Source of the DNA: Liquidambar formosana
Taxonomy: Eukaryota; Streptophyta; Magnoliopsida; Saxifragales; Altingiaceae
DNA: 64,000 bases
Direction: 5' to 3'
NCBI GenBank assembly: GCA_039720395.1
Contig: CM077821.1
Span: 41,104,792-41,168,791 of the forward strand
Shown: positions 25,437-36,204 of the stretch, piece by piece
Numbering within the stretch: the stretch's first letter is position 1
How the letters are laid out: the number at the start of each line of letters is the position of its first letter
The notes under the pieces: generated by a model
The model's database searches: none
What the model was told of the DNA's origin: nothing
What the model saw: the letters and a program-made list of their open reading frames with translations, nothing else
Position numbers and translations under genes: made by a program

Positions 25437-26884
25437 CATTTTTGCTCCTATATCTTGGCTTCATATCTCCGATCTTAGATACGGGACTTAGAATGTAGTA
25501 ATTTTTGTATCATTTGCTTGTAAATTTCTGTGTTTCAATGTATTCTTTTACAAATGTAGAGGAATTATGGAAAAGGTTAGTGAATTTAGGAGACCATTAA
25601 ATTCTTTTCTGTTCTTGAAACAATAAGAGCAAAGAAAATGAGTTAGATACATTACCTCGTCTTTGTACTCTGTCTGGCCAATTATGAGTGGAGGGATTTG
25701 ATTTATTTTTTTTAATGCCTCTTTTATGATAAATGACCTTAGGTCCACCTTAAGCACACCAAATCATGTTGGTGGTGTCATTGTGACTTGTATCAAGCCT
25801 CTTGATTTTCTGAGCTCTCAAAATTTATGAATTGATTATGAGTTGATAATCCATGTATCTTGCAGAAGGTTTTGTTAATTTCCCATGCTTGTTTCAACAT
25901 GCGGCTGTGATTATGAGTTGATAATCCATCTGATATGTTTAAGCATATATGCATGATTTTAAAGAGACCTTGAGATTGCATTTTCAATTTGGGCTAAATG
26001 CATTAAAACCTCCTGTGAATCATTTCTGCTCTATTCAATGCCAATCAATGCCAAAATTGAACTTCTTGCACATGGCACATTTACAAAGCATTTAGCTTAT
26101 CCGCTGCTACATTTTAAGAAGCCTCCGTATATTGCTTCACCTTCTAGTGTGCATGCACATACCATGCCATGTGCAAGTAATCAAAATAAATACAATTAAT
26201 TGGGTAAGCCTTTGGTTGCAAAATAAGAATAGAACTTGATAAGGTAGCCTATTAAACAAGGCAAATTAATAATAGTAATAATAATAAATAAATGAGAATA
26301 TTTAAAGAGCAATGCCATTCAAACTGACTTCATATTTCAGATCCCATAGTTTGATCGATGGGTCAATCCAAGTGTGAATGCTATTTCTTTCTTTGTGTGT
26401 GAACGACTTATATAACCGTGATCTGTTGGCGATAGTTTTTTAGGTTGCTGCAATGGAGCATGTCAATGTAAATTTAATATTGTTTATTCAAATAAATAAT
26501 TATATAACTGAAGGCAGATTGATTTTCTACTACTTTTAAGGAGAGCCTTCCAAAAAATTTACAAAACACTATTACTAATCCCATAAAGGACTCTCATAAT
26601 TCTTGGTATCCTCTCACATGGGAGTGTGAAGGATTATGAGGATCCTTTGCAACCCGATTAACATTTTTTTTTCTAACCCACAAAAAAAAAAAAAAAAAAA
26701 AAAAAGCATTTTCTTTTTTTTAAATGATGAAATTTACCATTTTAGTTGCAAAAAAGATAGTAATAATAAATAATAATCAAACAATACTTCATGTTAAATT
26801 TAAATTTTACGAAGATAAGATATTATCCATGTGTTTTCAATTTTCAAATTTCAATTTTAAATTTGTGAAATATAGAGGATATCC
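25437..26884. other. Intergenic region, TRAPPC8 to SYP12 cluster
   Basis: This holds the 3' untranslated region of TRAPPC8 followed by AT-rich DNA. I see an (A)n run at about 26682-26705 and short simple repeats (ATAATA near 26270), but no gene, RNA or transposon I can name. An imperfect duplicated phrase, TTATGAGTTGATAATCCAT, occurs at 25838 and 25913. Confidence 0.6.
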
Positions 26885-27433
26885 TTCCAAAATTAACACG
26901 ACCGAGTCTCAGCTTCGCTTGTGAGAAATCTACTTCCCCCGGATAACATCAAAAAAACATCTCAAAACCTCTCTTCCCACGCGTTATCTGTTGCAAGAAA
27001 CATTCCAATTTGTCATCCCCATCATCAGAAAGAGAAAAAAACATGACTCCTTCCCACTTTCTCAGAAGTTTCCCACGCTTTTCCCTTTCCGAGAAAAGGT
27101 GAGAAAATACGTCCATGTCATCGAACCCACATCTTCCTTCCCCGCTCCCTACTCTATTGACTTTCTCTCTCCTCCTCGATCTCTTGGTAGAGGAGAGAGA
27201 AAGCGAGTAGTTGAACCGGCGACCTCTTTGACGAGTCTTCCCCCTTTTCCTCTCGGGCAGCCATTAAAGAAAATTTAATAAAAATCTTCGCGTTTCAGTA
27301 CCCATATCTCTCTCTCCTCTCTCTCTCGCCTCTTCATATCACATCTACCATTTATCTCTTGAATTGAATTTCAATCAATACCAGTGGATACGCCTTCGAT
27401 TCAAAACCCAGTTCGATCCACCACCATCCCACC
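26885..27433 (+). promoter_or_regulatory. Promoter and 5' leader of the first SYP12 gene
   Basis: This block recurs upstream of all four syntaxin genes. Shared pieces are GAGTCTCAGCTT near 26903, a phrase containing TTTGACGAGTCTT (27228-27240), a CTCGGGCAGCCATTAAAG stretch (27251-27268) with a weak TATA-like core, and GTACCCATATCTC near 27300. The TGACG in TTTGACGAG is the core bound by TGA-type bZIP factors and overlaps a TTGAC W-box core. That any factor binds here is inference. A CT-rich leader precedes the ATG at 27434. Confidence 0.6.
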
Positions 27434-28453
27434 ATGAACGATCTCTTCTCCAACTCTTTCTCTCGCTTCAGAAGCGAAGATCACGACGAACAACATCAAT
27501 CCCATCACAACAACCGCCACCATGTCATACAGATGACTTCGTCGCCGTCGGTCGGAGCGGGAGCCGGCGGAGGTGTGAACCTCGACAAGTTTTTTGAAGA
27601 TGTCGAGTCGATCAAGGATGAGCTCAAGGACATCGAGAACATCCACCGGAAACTACTAGATTACCACGAGCAGAGCAAAACTCTACACAACGCCAATTCC
27701 ATCAAGGACTTGCGAACTCGTATGGACTCCGACGTCACGCTCGCTCTCAAGAAGACCAAACTCATCAAAGTCCGCCTCGAAGCCCTAGACCGATCCAACG
27801 CCGCTAACCGGAGCCTCCCCGGCTGCGGTCCGGGAAGCTCCTCGGATCGGACCCGAACCTCCGTCGTCAACGGACTACGGAAGAAGCTCCAAGACTCAAT
27901 GAACAGTTTCAACAAGCTGCGAGAGCAGATCTCGTCGGAGTACCGCGAGACCGTACAGCGCCGGTATTTCACCGTCACCGGCCAGAACCCCGACGAATCG
28001 ATGCTCGACGCTTTGATCTCGACGGGCGAGAGCGAGACCTTCTTGCAGAAGGCCATACTGGAGCAAGGGCGAGGGGTGGTGTTGGACACGATATACGAGA
28101 TACAGGAGAGGCACGAGGGGGTGAAGGAGATGGAGAAGAACCTCAAGGAGCTGCACCAGGTGTTCTTGGACATGGCGGTGCTGGTGCAGGCGCAGGGGGA
28201 GCAGCTGGACGACATCGAGAGCCACGTGGCGAGGGCTAATTCGTTCGTTCGGGGTGGGACGCAGCAGCTGCAGACGGCGAGGGTGTACCAGAAGAGTACC
28301 AGGAAGTGGACGTGTTACGCCATCATGATCTTGCTCGTCATCATCTTGTTCGTCGTGCTTTTCACTGTGAGGCCATGGGAGAACAATGGCGGCGGCGGCG
28401 GCAGCAACAGCAATCCTCCGGCTACGACGGCTACTCCTCCTCCTCCTGCTTAG
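27434..28453 (+). CDS. SYP121: SYP12-type Qa-SNARE (syntaxin, SYP121/PEN1-like), full length
   Basis: An intronless 339-residue syntaxin of the plant SYP12 group, which drives vesicle fusion at the plasma membrane with SNAP33 and VAMP72 partners. The N-terminus [14 protein letters not shown] and the block [20 protein letters not shown] are group hallmarks. Order: N-peptide and linker (1-48), Habc helices (about 49-175), SNARE motif (about 212-275) with zero-layer Gln254 in VQAQGEQ, and a membrane anchor (about 293-312) followed by a Gly/Pro-rich luminal tail. The ATG at 27434 has the context ACCATGA, and homology starts there. GC content is far higher than in the flanks, giving long antisense open frames with no family match. 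It is first in a tandem set of four. SYP122 or SYP124 identity cannot be excluded. Confidence 0.94.
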   Translation: MNDLFSNSFSRFRSEDHDEQHQSHHNNRHHVIQMTSSPSVGAGAGGGVNLDKFFEDVESIKDELKDIENIHRKLLDYHEQSKTLHNANSIKDLRTRMDSDVTLALKKTKLIKVRLEALDRSNAANRSLPGCGPGSSSDRTRTSVVNGLRKKLQDSMNSFNKLREQISSEYRETVQRRYFTVTGQNPDESMLDALISTGESETFLQKAILEQGRGVVLDTIYEIQERHEGVKEMEKNLKELHQVFLDMAVLVQAQGEQLDDIESHVARANSFVRGGTQQLQTARVYQKSTRKWTCYAIMILLVIILFVVLFTVRPWENNGGGGGSNSNPPATTATPPPPA

Positions 28454-29890
28454 CCGTAGGATTGATTGGGTTTTAGTTTTGTATGTTACGCCGCGATGCA
28501 TTGTAGTCTATTGCTTGAGCTTTTTATTTAATTGATTTTTTTTTCTTCTTAGAATTAAATATGTCCATTCAGATGGAGCCACCTCAGCATCATATCATCA
28601 TTTCTAGGAAAACATGGGGTAATATAGTATATTATCATTTCACTGCGTTGGATTCTGTTCAGGTGGACTTGGATGGATATACTCTTGGCTCTTTCTGAAT
28701 TTTTACGTTGTTTTATTTGTTACCCTTTCTTTTTTTTTAATCTTTTGGGTAAATTTGTTGATTGGTTGCTATGCGTGTTCATATTAATTTTGTAGGAGGG
28801 AGTGGTTGGACTGTTGTCATTGTTTTCATTTTATTTAATGATTCATATATTTTATACAGTTTTCAGGTTTTTTCTTCCTCTGACTTTGTCTTTAATGTAT
28901 ATAAGATGAAGATTACAAATTTATTAAGGAGCCGTAATGAGCTCGGCCGCATCCTCTCGAAAATGATATTCTTGACCAGTATCACCCAAAAATAAATAAA
29001 TACGGAGTAAAACATTTTTTTTTTTTGGGGGTGGGGGGGACTATTTGTTCTTTAAGATTTTTGGTACAAACAACTTCAAGAAAGATGCTTTCCAATTGTG
29101 CGCCCAACAGAGGATGGGAAAAGACAAAAGAGGGATGTTAGTCCACTCGTAATCATCAATAGGAAGTTATAAACTTTACATTAGATGATGATCAATGTTG
29201 AAATGATGATCAATGATGATCAATCGAACGTTATAGACTAAGTTTGACAAAACATGCGGTTGAAGAAAAATTATCATTGCATAGATTTTTCATTTATTAA
29301 ATTTCGTCTTCTCAAAATAATCTTTTTTACTAATTTTTATTGAGTTGTGTAAAAAGTAATTTTTGAAATAAGAAAGGATAATATAGGAAAATTAAAAAAA
29401 AAAAAATGATTTGACTTTCCAAAATGACCAAATATTTTGAGACAAAAAAAAGTTACAAAAATAGTTTGTCTTTCTACTTTTGCAGGATGGAGGGAGTAAA
29501 TTAAATGAAGCCTTCAATGTGGATAAAACACAATTCATTTTGTATGGTTTTTACTTTAATAATATGGATAAAATATTCATTACATCAATTTAACATTCAT
29601 AGGAATGGAACCAAGAACCTCGCCCATAGAGGGAGAAAAATGGACGAAGCCACAAGGCCATTATGCATAGGTTAATGCCCAAAAAACAAGTTGTTGACCG
29701 AACTCAGTGAAACTTCTTAGTTTTATGGAGTAACATATAACGGAGATAATGGGCTTGGCCCTTGGGATATACCATAGGCCCATAGGGTACGTGAGATGGG
29801 ACCAAAGGAGAATGTGAGGAACAAATACAAGGAAGCAATTTTATCCTTTTGTAGTTTTGTCCCCACACAAAACCCCCCGGCCCACCCCCC

Positions 29891-29945
<55 letters not shown>

Positions 29946-30317
29946 GTGTTATATTTTCATTAGTACGTGTTGATATAAGTTATATCAGTATCATATATTG
30001 GGGTTGTACCCCTTATATTGATTCAATCTGTTTCATATTCTATTAATGCATAAGGTACAACTCCTAATGCATGTTATATCAATACATGCTTACCCAATAG
30101 TAGTTAAGAAAGACTGATTTTCACATCCTTTTTTACTTATCGGCACCCTTTTGTGGATATTTTTGTCATTTTACTTTCTTCCTCTTTTTCTCTCCTCTGT
30201 TCTTCCCTCAGTAGTATCTGTAACCTCCCTAAGACTCCAAGAGTCTCCAAAAGTAGCTTCAACCTAGGCTGCAACCTCATCTACCAATGGCCACAACGGG
30301 AACCGAAGGTTGGGCGA

Positions 30318-30355
<38 letters not shown>

Positions 30356-31849
30356 TTTTGGTTGAGAAAGCTATGGGCATGGCTTCCAAGGTCGCTAGCT
30401 ATGGCTGCCATGGCCATGGCTCTCTTTCTCCGGCAACAAACCATGTATGTAGAGAGAAATAGAGTCACTAGCGAGCATGCATCCACAACCAAAGGACGTG
30501 GTTCTCTAAATTGTTGACTAGAGTGAAAAATAAATAAATAAATAAATAAAGAGAAAAAAAGAAAAAAGAAAAAAGAAAAGAAAAGAAAAGGAAGGTGAGA
30601 AGAGTGGCGTGATTCAAAGGTGTGGGCTGCAATAAATAGATGGGAATGCTAGTTCTAAACAGAGCAATAGAAAAAAAAATTAAAGGAGAGATGGAAAAAA
30701 AGAGGAGGGGAGAGAGAAGAATGAGGGAAAATAGTGGAGGTCATGAGGCGGAAGTGTGGGTGGCGGCATGGTGGTGTTCTGAACTATGCTGCTCGTCGGA
30801 CCACTGAAGAAGGAAGAGACGAGAGAATAGAAAATGGTGATGGAGAGAGAAAAAGAGGAGAGAGAAAGAGAAAGAAAGTAAAATAACAAAAATACCCATG
30901 GAAGGATGCGGATAAGCAAAAAGAGATGTGGAAGTAGACCCTCCCTGATAGATATGTTCTACCAACCAAAGTATATAATTTTGATATAAATTCTATCTTG
31001 TCGTCTTGACTTTTGACTTTTGAGTATGAGCCATCCCGGACTAACCTGAAGGATGATGCTCGTTTGTGTGAGAGAGAGAGGTCTTCAATATAAAATTTGA
31101 AGCATTGAAAGGATCGTAGTTTTCCATAATAGAAGCTGGTTTCCACATGAAATTCTACAAAAGGCCATGATTTCTATGGAACAATTGAGCACAATGCAGG
31201 CTAGGCTGCTAGCTAGGTATGGTGGTGATCATATCCATCAACTAGAGTCTAACGAGCAAATGAGCAATCAAATATGGTGAACTTTGATGGGGCGTGGCTG
31301 AAGAAGGAAATGTTGGTGGGGTGTTAAAGTTGTGATTACTAATTAGACATGAGAAGAGTGCCCTGCTATGGAAGAAAGCAATGACGAAGTTGGGAGAGAG
31401 TGAAATCTAAAGAAAGTCAGAAACTGTACAAGTGATATTGGCACCTAGAACGGCTCTGATTCTTGCAACAGTGAATGGTGGCAACAAGATAATGATAGAA
31501 GGTGATGCCTAACATGTTATAAGACTATGCCTTGGGCAGAAAATAAACCAACACAGGAGCAGATTAAATTCGATGCGGTGGCAAAATATGCCCTTTTAGC
31601 CGACTCTGTTGGGAGAATGGGGGACTTTTGTTGGTCCCTCATGGCTCTGAATTGAACAGTTTATTGAGAGTTCCATGTAGGCTATAGGCAACAGTTGATT
31701 TTCATGCTCTGAAAGTGCAGAGGAGTTCAAGCTGGAAATCCCAGTCTTGAACTTTCAGATAGCTAGCTTTTTCATCTTTTACCACCACAATCTCATAAAA
31801 AGTAAAAAATAAAAAATAAAAAAATTTCTTTTACCACCACAGTAGTCAA
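28454..31849. other. Intergenic region between SYP12 gene 1 and mini gene 1
   Basis: AT-rich spacer. Pieces of it recur near 34490-34620 and 37040-37260 (GAGATGGGACCAAAGGAGAA at 29795 and again at 34565; a GAGGAACAAATAC phrase at 29816 and 37169), so the duplicated unit includes downstream DNA. It holds a (TA)n run at 29907-29944, a (CT)n run at about 30319-30351 and the foldback element listed separately. No gene is seen. Confidence 0.6.
30104..30942. mobile_element. Foldback element with about 110-bp inverted repeats
   Basis: The left arm (about 30104-30215: ...TTTTCACATCC, TTTTTACTTATCGGCA, TTTTTGTCATTTTACTTTC) pairs with the right arm (about 30830-30942: GAAAGTAAAATAACAAAAA, GGATGCGGATAAGCAAAAAG, GATGTGGAAGT). 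The inside carries a CT microsatellite and CCATGGCC words but no transposase. Long terminal repeats without coding suggest a non-autonomous Mutator-like or foldback element. I could not fix the target duplication. Confidence 0.55.
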
Positions 31850-32488
31850 TCTTTCTGTTGACAACACTAGCTCAACCAAAAATCCATGGGTAGTTTTCTA
31901 TTTTCAAATATGCACATTCGTCAAAGGTTCAAAGCAGCGACTGCAAAGAATATATATCTCATTGCCAATGTAATCCTTTTCAATTTTATTTCTTTTGTGA
32001 AAATGGAGAGATCACTCCAAAATTATTACGACCACACGCAGCTTGAGCTTCACTTGGGACAAAAACATCAAATCCTCATTTCTCATCCAACACGCTTTTC
32101 CAGTTGACATTTTTCCAATTTGAATTTTATTTCCCATCAAATAGATTCATGCCTGAGAAAGAACTCCTTCCTATATCGTTCTCTCTCTTCGTTTTCTCAT
32201 TAGTTTCCTCCCATTTTCCTTTCCGATAAAAGGTTAGAAAATCTAACGTTTGCATCCATGTCATCACAGTTTTCTCCCTTTTTTCCTTTCCGGGAAAGCG
32301 AGTATTTGAACCTGCGGCTTTGACGAGTCTTTCCCCGGCCGCCCCCTCTCAGGCAGCCATAAAAGGGAAACAAATCTCCGCCTTTCAATACCCATATATC
32401 CCCCCCTCTGTTCTTGAAATTGAATTTCAATCAATACCCAGTAGGCCAGTAAGTAGATTCGATCCAGAAGCACGACACTTATTACACC
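31850..32488 (+). promoter_or_regulatory. Promoter and leader of mini-syntaxin 1
   Basis: Nearly the same sequence lies at 34835-35369: TCAATCTTTCTGTTGACAAC, CAAAAATCCATGGGT, GCACATTCGTCAAAGGTT, AGCTTGAGCTTCACTTGGGA. The proximal part shares TTTGACGAGTCTT (about 32322-32334) and the TATA-like CATAAAAG (32358-32365) with the other family promoters, then CGCCTTTCAATACCCATAT. The mini gene therefore kept a full promoter copy. Confidence 0.65.
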
Positions 32489-32932
32489 ATGAACAATCAC
32501 TCCAACTCCCTCTCTTTCGTCGGAAGCGAAGAACACCCAGAACAGCATCAATACCATGTCATACAGATGACTTCATCGCCGTCGTCGTCGAACGGAGGAG
32601 GCGTGGACCTCAGCAGGTTCTTGCAAGACGTCGCGTCGATCAAAGACGAGTTCGATGTCATCGACAGCATCCGCCGGAGACTCATGGACTACCACGAAAA
32701 AAGCAAAAACGTACACGACGCCGACTCCATCAAAGACTTGCGAGCTCGCATGGACTCCGACGTAACGCTCGCTCTCGGAAAGGCCAGACTGATTAAATTC
32801 CGCCTTGAAACCCTCGATCAATCATACGAAGCTCGCTTGAAGAGTACCAGGAAGTGGATTTGTTTTGTCACCATGATCTTTATGGTGATCTGCTTATTGA
32901 TGGCACTCTTCGGTATATACGGATTATCTTAA
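32489..32932 (+). CDS. Mini-syntaxin 1: SYP12-like protein without Hc helix or SNARE motif
   Basis: A 147-residue open frame. Residues 1-112 align with the SYP12 N-terminus ([51 protein letters not shown]), covering the N-peptide, Ha and Hb. At about residue 115 it jumps to the end of the family (KSTRKW) and a membrane anchor (about 123-143, CFVTMIFMVICLLMALFGIY). Compared with the full-length copies about 170-180 residues are absent: the [19 protein letters not shown] linker, Hc and the entire SNARE motif including the zero-layer Gln. The frame is kept across the deletion and the start is collinear with the full genes. It cannot form a SNARE complex but could sit in the membrane and bind partners of the N-terminal region. 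It could equally be a pseudogene not yet broken. Confidence 0.85.
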   Translation: MNNHSNSLSFVGSEEHPEQHQYHVIQMTSSPSSSNGGGVDLSRFLQDVASIKDEFDVIDSIRRRLMDYHEKSKNVHDADSIKDLRARMDSDVTLALGKARLIKFRLETLDQSYEARLKSTRKWICFVTMIFMVICLLMALFGIYGLS

Positions 32933-34834
32933 GAGTACAGATTATACCATGTCAGTCATGTTATTTTGATGGGTACATCATCATTTTCCGAAAACAAAAA
33001 TGATGATTAGTCCTCAATGTTGAAATGGTTTTTTTAGATATGCAGGGCGGTTTTGAGTTATTTGGGCTCAGAGGAACTCTTAAAATAGGATCCTCTTCTT
33101 TTTATATGTATTGCAAAAAGAAAAAATTCTAAATATCTAAAAAAAAATTTTTCTAATTACCAAGTACCAACATAAAGTGTGTTTGCATATAAAATTACAA
33201 AAATTTGCTTTTATAAATTAAAAGGACAGAAGATGATTACAATAACTCATAAAGATAGAATACATATTTCTTGTTTCATAATGAGCAAAATCCACTTTTA
33301 CAATACAAAAAGAAAAAAAAAACAAATGCCAAATAAAATCTAAAGCTGTAATATCAAAATAAATGAATCAATTACAGTAAAGTGTCATTTAAACATTACT
33401 TTTCTCGCATTTTTTTTTTTCATTTTTCACTTTTTCTTTAGACTGGAATTGGACTGACTTAATTGGTAAAATAAGATCCATTTAAAAAAAAATAATGGAG
33501 AAGCTTTTGGGCTGATTCTTGGGCTATTATAACTTGTAAAAGGGGAAGCAAATGGGGCCCTTTTTTTTAGCCCAAATTATGGGGCCCCAGGCAGCCGCCT
33601 TGCTCGCTTGGGGTCAGAACCAGCCTTGTAGATATGTATTTAGAAGGGTATTGCTTGAATTCATGCATCTTTTTTAAAGAGGGTGATTCGCTTGTTCGAC
33701 TATAAGAGAGGTAAGAATTCCTACATCAGACAAGTCACTCAACTTGTTGCCTTTGTTGTTGCCATTGTTGGATCATCAAAAGTCATCGCAAAGGTTAGGC
33801 AAATCTAGTTCACATGTGACAAATCTAATTAGACTTAGACTCTCCCCAGAAAGAAAAACCCAAAAAAGTCGCACACGGACCAAATTAGTTTAAATCTAGT
33901 TTATGTTATAACTAGATTTGTTTATTTTGCTTATTTGGTTATTTTGCTAATTCCTTTCCTATTTTATTGCTTTCTTAAGTTTAGTAGAATTTATTTTCTT
34001 AGTTTACTTAGAGTTCAAATATTAGTTCTCTTTAAATAGGCTTGTAGCCCTTATGAGCAATAACAATTACTTTGATCATTAATAATATTTGAGAGTTTTT
34101 TCTATGGTTTGTGTTATATTATTGAATTTGAGTGTTACTTATTGTGTATTTGAGTGTTCTTTCTCGTGGATTTGAGAACCCTAGCCTATTAATGTTTGTT
34201 GTAATATATTCTTCTAGTTTTTCACTGCATCATCCTACCCCACGGCCCCACCCCGTAGAGAAAAAGAACAAAAAAAAAAAAGGAGGAGATTTGTTTTGAC
34301 ATTGATAAAAGATAAATTAAATGAAGCCCTTAGTGTTTTATGAAAATATGTAGATATATCACTTTGCCATTCGAAGACGGCTCACTCATTCCCTGGAAGA
34401 GCAATATTAATTTCTTAATATGGAGCAGACACAGGTTTATTCCCAATGGTTTTTTCTTTAGTAATTATGAATAAAAAATGCATTACATCAACTTAACACT
34501 CGGTAAAAATCGAACCAAGAATCTCCCCCATAGGGACAAATTCCGACAAGAAAAACCACACATGAGATGGGACCAAAGGAGAACGTAATGATTGGAGTTT
34601 TGTCCCCCACTCCCAAAGGATTTGGATTTGGTGAAGTTTAGGACTTTAACTTGTATGGTAAAGTTATCGTTGGATTGATGTACGTGATAAGAGAGAATGA
34701 AAGGATGGTTCAAATTTGTTGGTAGCAAAACAGTTTTATGAAGTTAAAGTCCTAAACTTCACCAAATCCCAATCCCACCCGCCAGACCCCAAAATATATA
34801 TGGAGTATATATCATTGTAAAATTTAGGATGATA
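32933..34834. other. Intergenic region between mini-syntaxins
   Basis: AT-rich. The stretch about 33740-34240 has LTR-like features (TTTAAATAGGC TATA-like core at 34034, then ATGAGCAATAACAATTAC, ending near CACTGCATCA). I could not find matching ends or a target duplication, so a solo LTR is only possible. The part around 34480-34620 is a copy of 29580-29860. No gene is seen. Confidence 0.5.
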
Positions 34835-35369
34835 GTAATCAATCTTTCTATTGACAACACTCTAACCAAAAAATCCATGGGTCTTTTTCTATTTTCATAT
34901 GCACATTCGTCAAAGGTTTAAAGCAGCGATGGCAAAGAATTATATCAGTGCCAATCTAATCCTTTTAAAATTTTATTCTTTTGTGAAAATGGGGAGTTCA
35001 CTCGAAAATTATTACGACCAAGTCTCAGCTTGAGCTTCACTTGGGACAAAAACATTAAATCCTCATCTCTCATCCAACGCGTCGAATTTTATTGTCCATC
35101 AAATAGATTCATTCCTGAGAAGGAATTCCTTCCTATATCGTTCTCTCTTCTCATTTACTCGCTAGTTTCCTCCCTTTTTCCTTTCAGGGAAAGCGAGTAT
35201 TTGAACCGGTGGCCTCTTTGACGAGTCTTTCCCCGCCCCCCCTCAGGCAATCATAAAAGGGGCAAAAAGTGTCCGCCTTTCAATACCCATCTCCCTCTGT
35301 TCTTGAAATTGAATTTCAATCAATAGCCAGTAAGTAGATTCGATCCAGAACCACCACACTTATCACACC
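34835..35369 (+). promoter_or_regulatory. Promoter and leader of mini-syntaxin 2
   Basis: The block is collinear with 31850-32488 and carries TTTGACGAGTCTT (about 35218-35230), TATA-like CATAAAAG (35252-35259) and CGCCTTTCAATACCCAT. The similarity to the mini-1 promoter extends several hundred bases further upstream than to the promoters of the full-length genes, so the two mini genes are each other's closest relatives. Confidence 0.65.
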
Positions 35370-35804
35370 ATGACCAATCTCTTCTCCAACTCCCTCTCTT
35401 TCGTCCGGAGCGGAGAACACCCAGAACAACATCAATACCATATCATACAGATGACTTCATCGCCGCCGTCGATCGGGGGAGGCGTGGACCTCAACAGGTT
35501 CTTGGAAGACGTCGAGTCGATCAAAGACGAGTTCGATGGCATCGACGTCATCCGCCGGAGACTCATGGACTACCACGAAAAAAGCAAAAACCTACACGAC
35601 GCCGACTCCGTCAAAGACTTGCGAGCTCGCATGGACTCCGACGTCACGCTCGCTCTCATAAAGGCCGGTCAGATTAAACTCCACCTTGAAGCCCTCGATC
35701 GATCATACGGCGCAGGTCGCATGAAGCGGATGTGTTTTGTCGTCGTGATCTTGCTTGGGACCTTGTTTTCTCTCCTTTATGTATTAAAAATGTACCCCTA
35801 TTAA
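35370..35804 (+). CDS. Mini-syntaxin 2: SYP12-like protein without Hc helix or SNARE motif
   Basis: A 144-residue open frame with the same build as mini-syntaxin 1. It has the N-terminus MTNLFSNSLSFVRS, the Ha/Hb region ([43 protein letters not shown]), then LEALDRSYGAGRMKR joined to a membrane anchor (about 121-139) and the end KMYPY. The shared residues at the join (RSYGA here, QSYEA in copy 1) show one ancestral deletion followed by duplication. After the join the two differ (KSTRKW is replaced by GRMKR), yet both keep an open frame and a hydrophobic anchor, as expected if the anchor matters. No SNARE motif is present. Confidence 0.85.
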   Translation: MTNLFSNSLSFVRSGEHPEQHQYHIIQMTSSPPSIGGGVDLNRFLEDVESIKDEFDGIDVIRRRLMDYHEKSKNLHDADSVKDLRARMDSDVTLALIKAGQIKLHLEALDRSYGAGRMKRMCFVVVILLGTLFSLLYVLKMYPY

Positions 35805-35942
35805 ATTTTCAAGGTCCAAAGACAAACTTGTATGGTATTCTATCTCAATAACCATATAAATTGGTGGATAAATAAAAGGGGAAAACTGTTTAAGTTTCTA
35901 AACTAAAAGTCTATGCTTATGAGAGAAAGATTCAAACAAATA

Positions 35943-36201
35943 TTTCCTTTGTTCCAATTTGATTGTTCCCTTTGAAATAATGCGCTTTTTTAGGTAACTC
36001 TATTAAATGCTTTCAAATCAACATTTACATTTTAAAATTCTAGTTTTACCCTCAAGCATACAATCATTGAAAAAAGAGAAAAGTCATTTTTTAGGGTAGT
36101 TTAGGAAATCAAGTAAAACAAATCATTGGCTTTTTAAATGTGATAATTATTTTGGAACATCCCAAAATAGAAAGGAGACACTTCAATAGGAACGGAGGGA
36201 G
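35943..36201 (-). mobile_element. Stowaway-like MITE, copy 3
   Basis: A 259-bp element flanked by TA (35941-35942 and 36202-36203). The right end is AATAGGAACGGAGGGAG and the left end the decayed TTTCCTTTGTTCCAATTTG. The core GTGATAATTATTTTGGAAC matches copy 2. It sits about 140 bp past the stop of mini-syntaxin 2. Confidence 0.85.
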
Positions 36202-36204
36202 TAT

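Noticed and set aside
27661..28501. Long antisense open frames across the first SYP12 gene (184 and 201 codons)
   Set aside because: They are shadows of the GC-rich syntaxin frame. The translation is low-complexity (Ser/Leu/Arg) and shows no family, and the sense frame is a clear syntaxin.
29390..29495. A further Stowaway-like MITE (GGATGGAGGGAGTA at 29484)
   Set aside because: Only one end is recognisable. No partner end with TA was found upstream.
33740..34240. Copia-type solo LTR
   Set aside because: The sequence has an LTR-like TATA box and end, but no matching TG...CA boundaries with target duplication could be found, so it is mentioned only as a possibility in the spacer entry.
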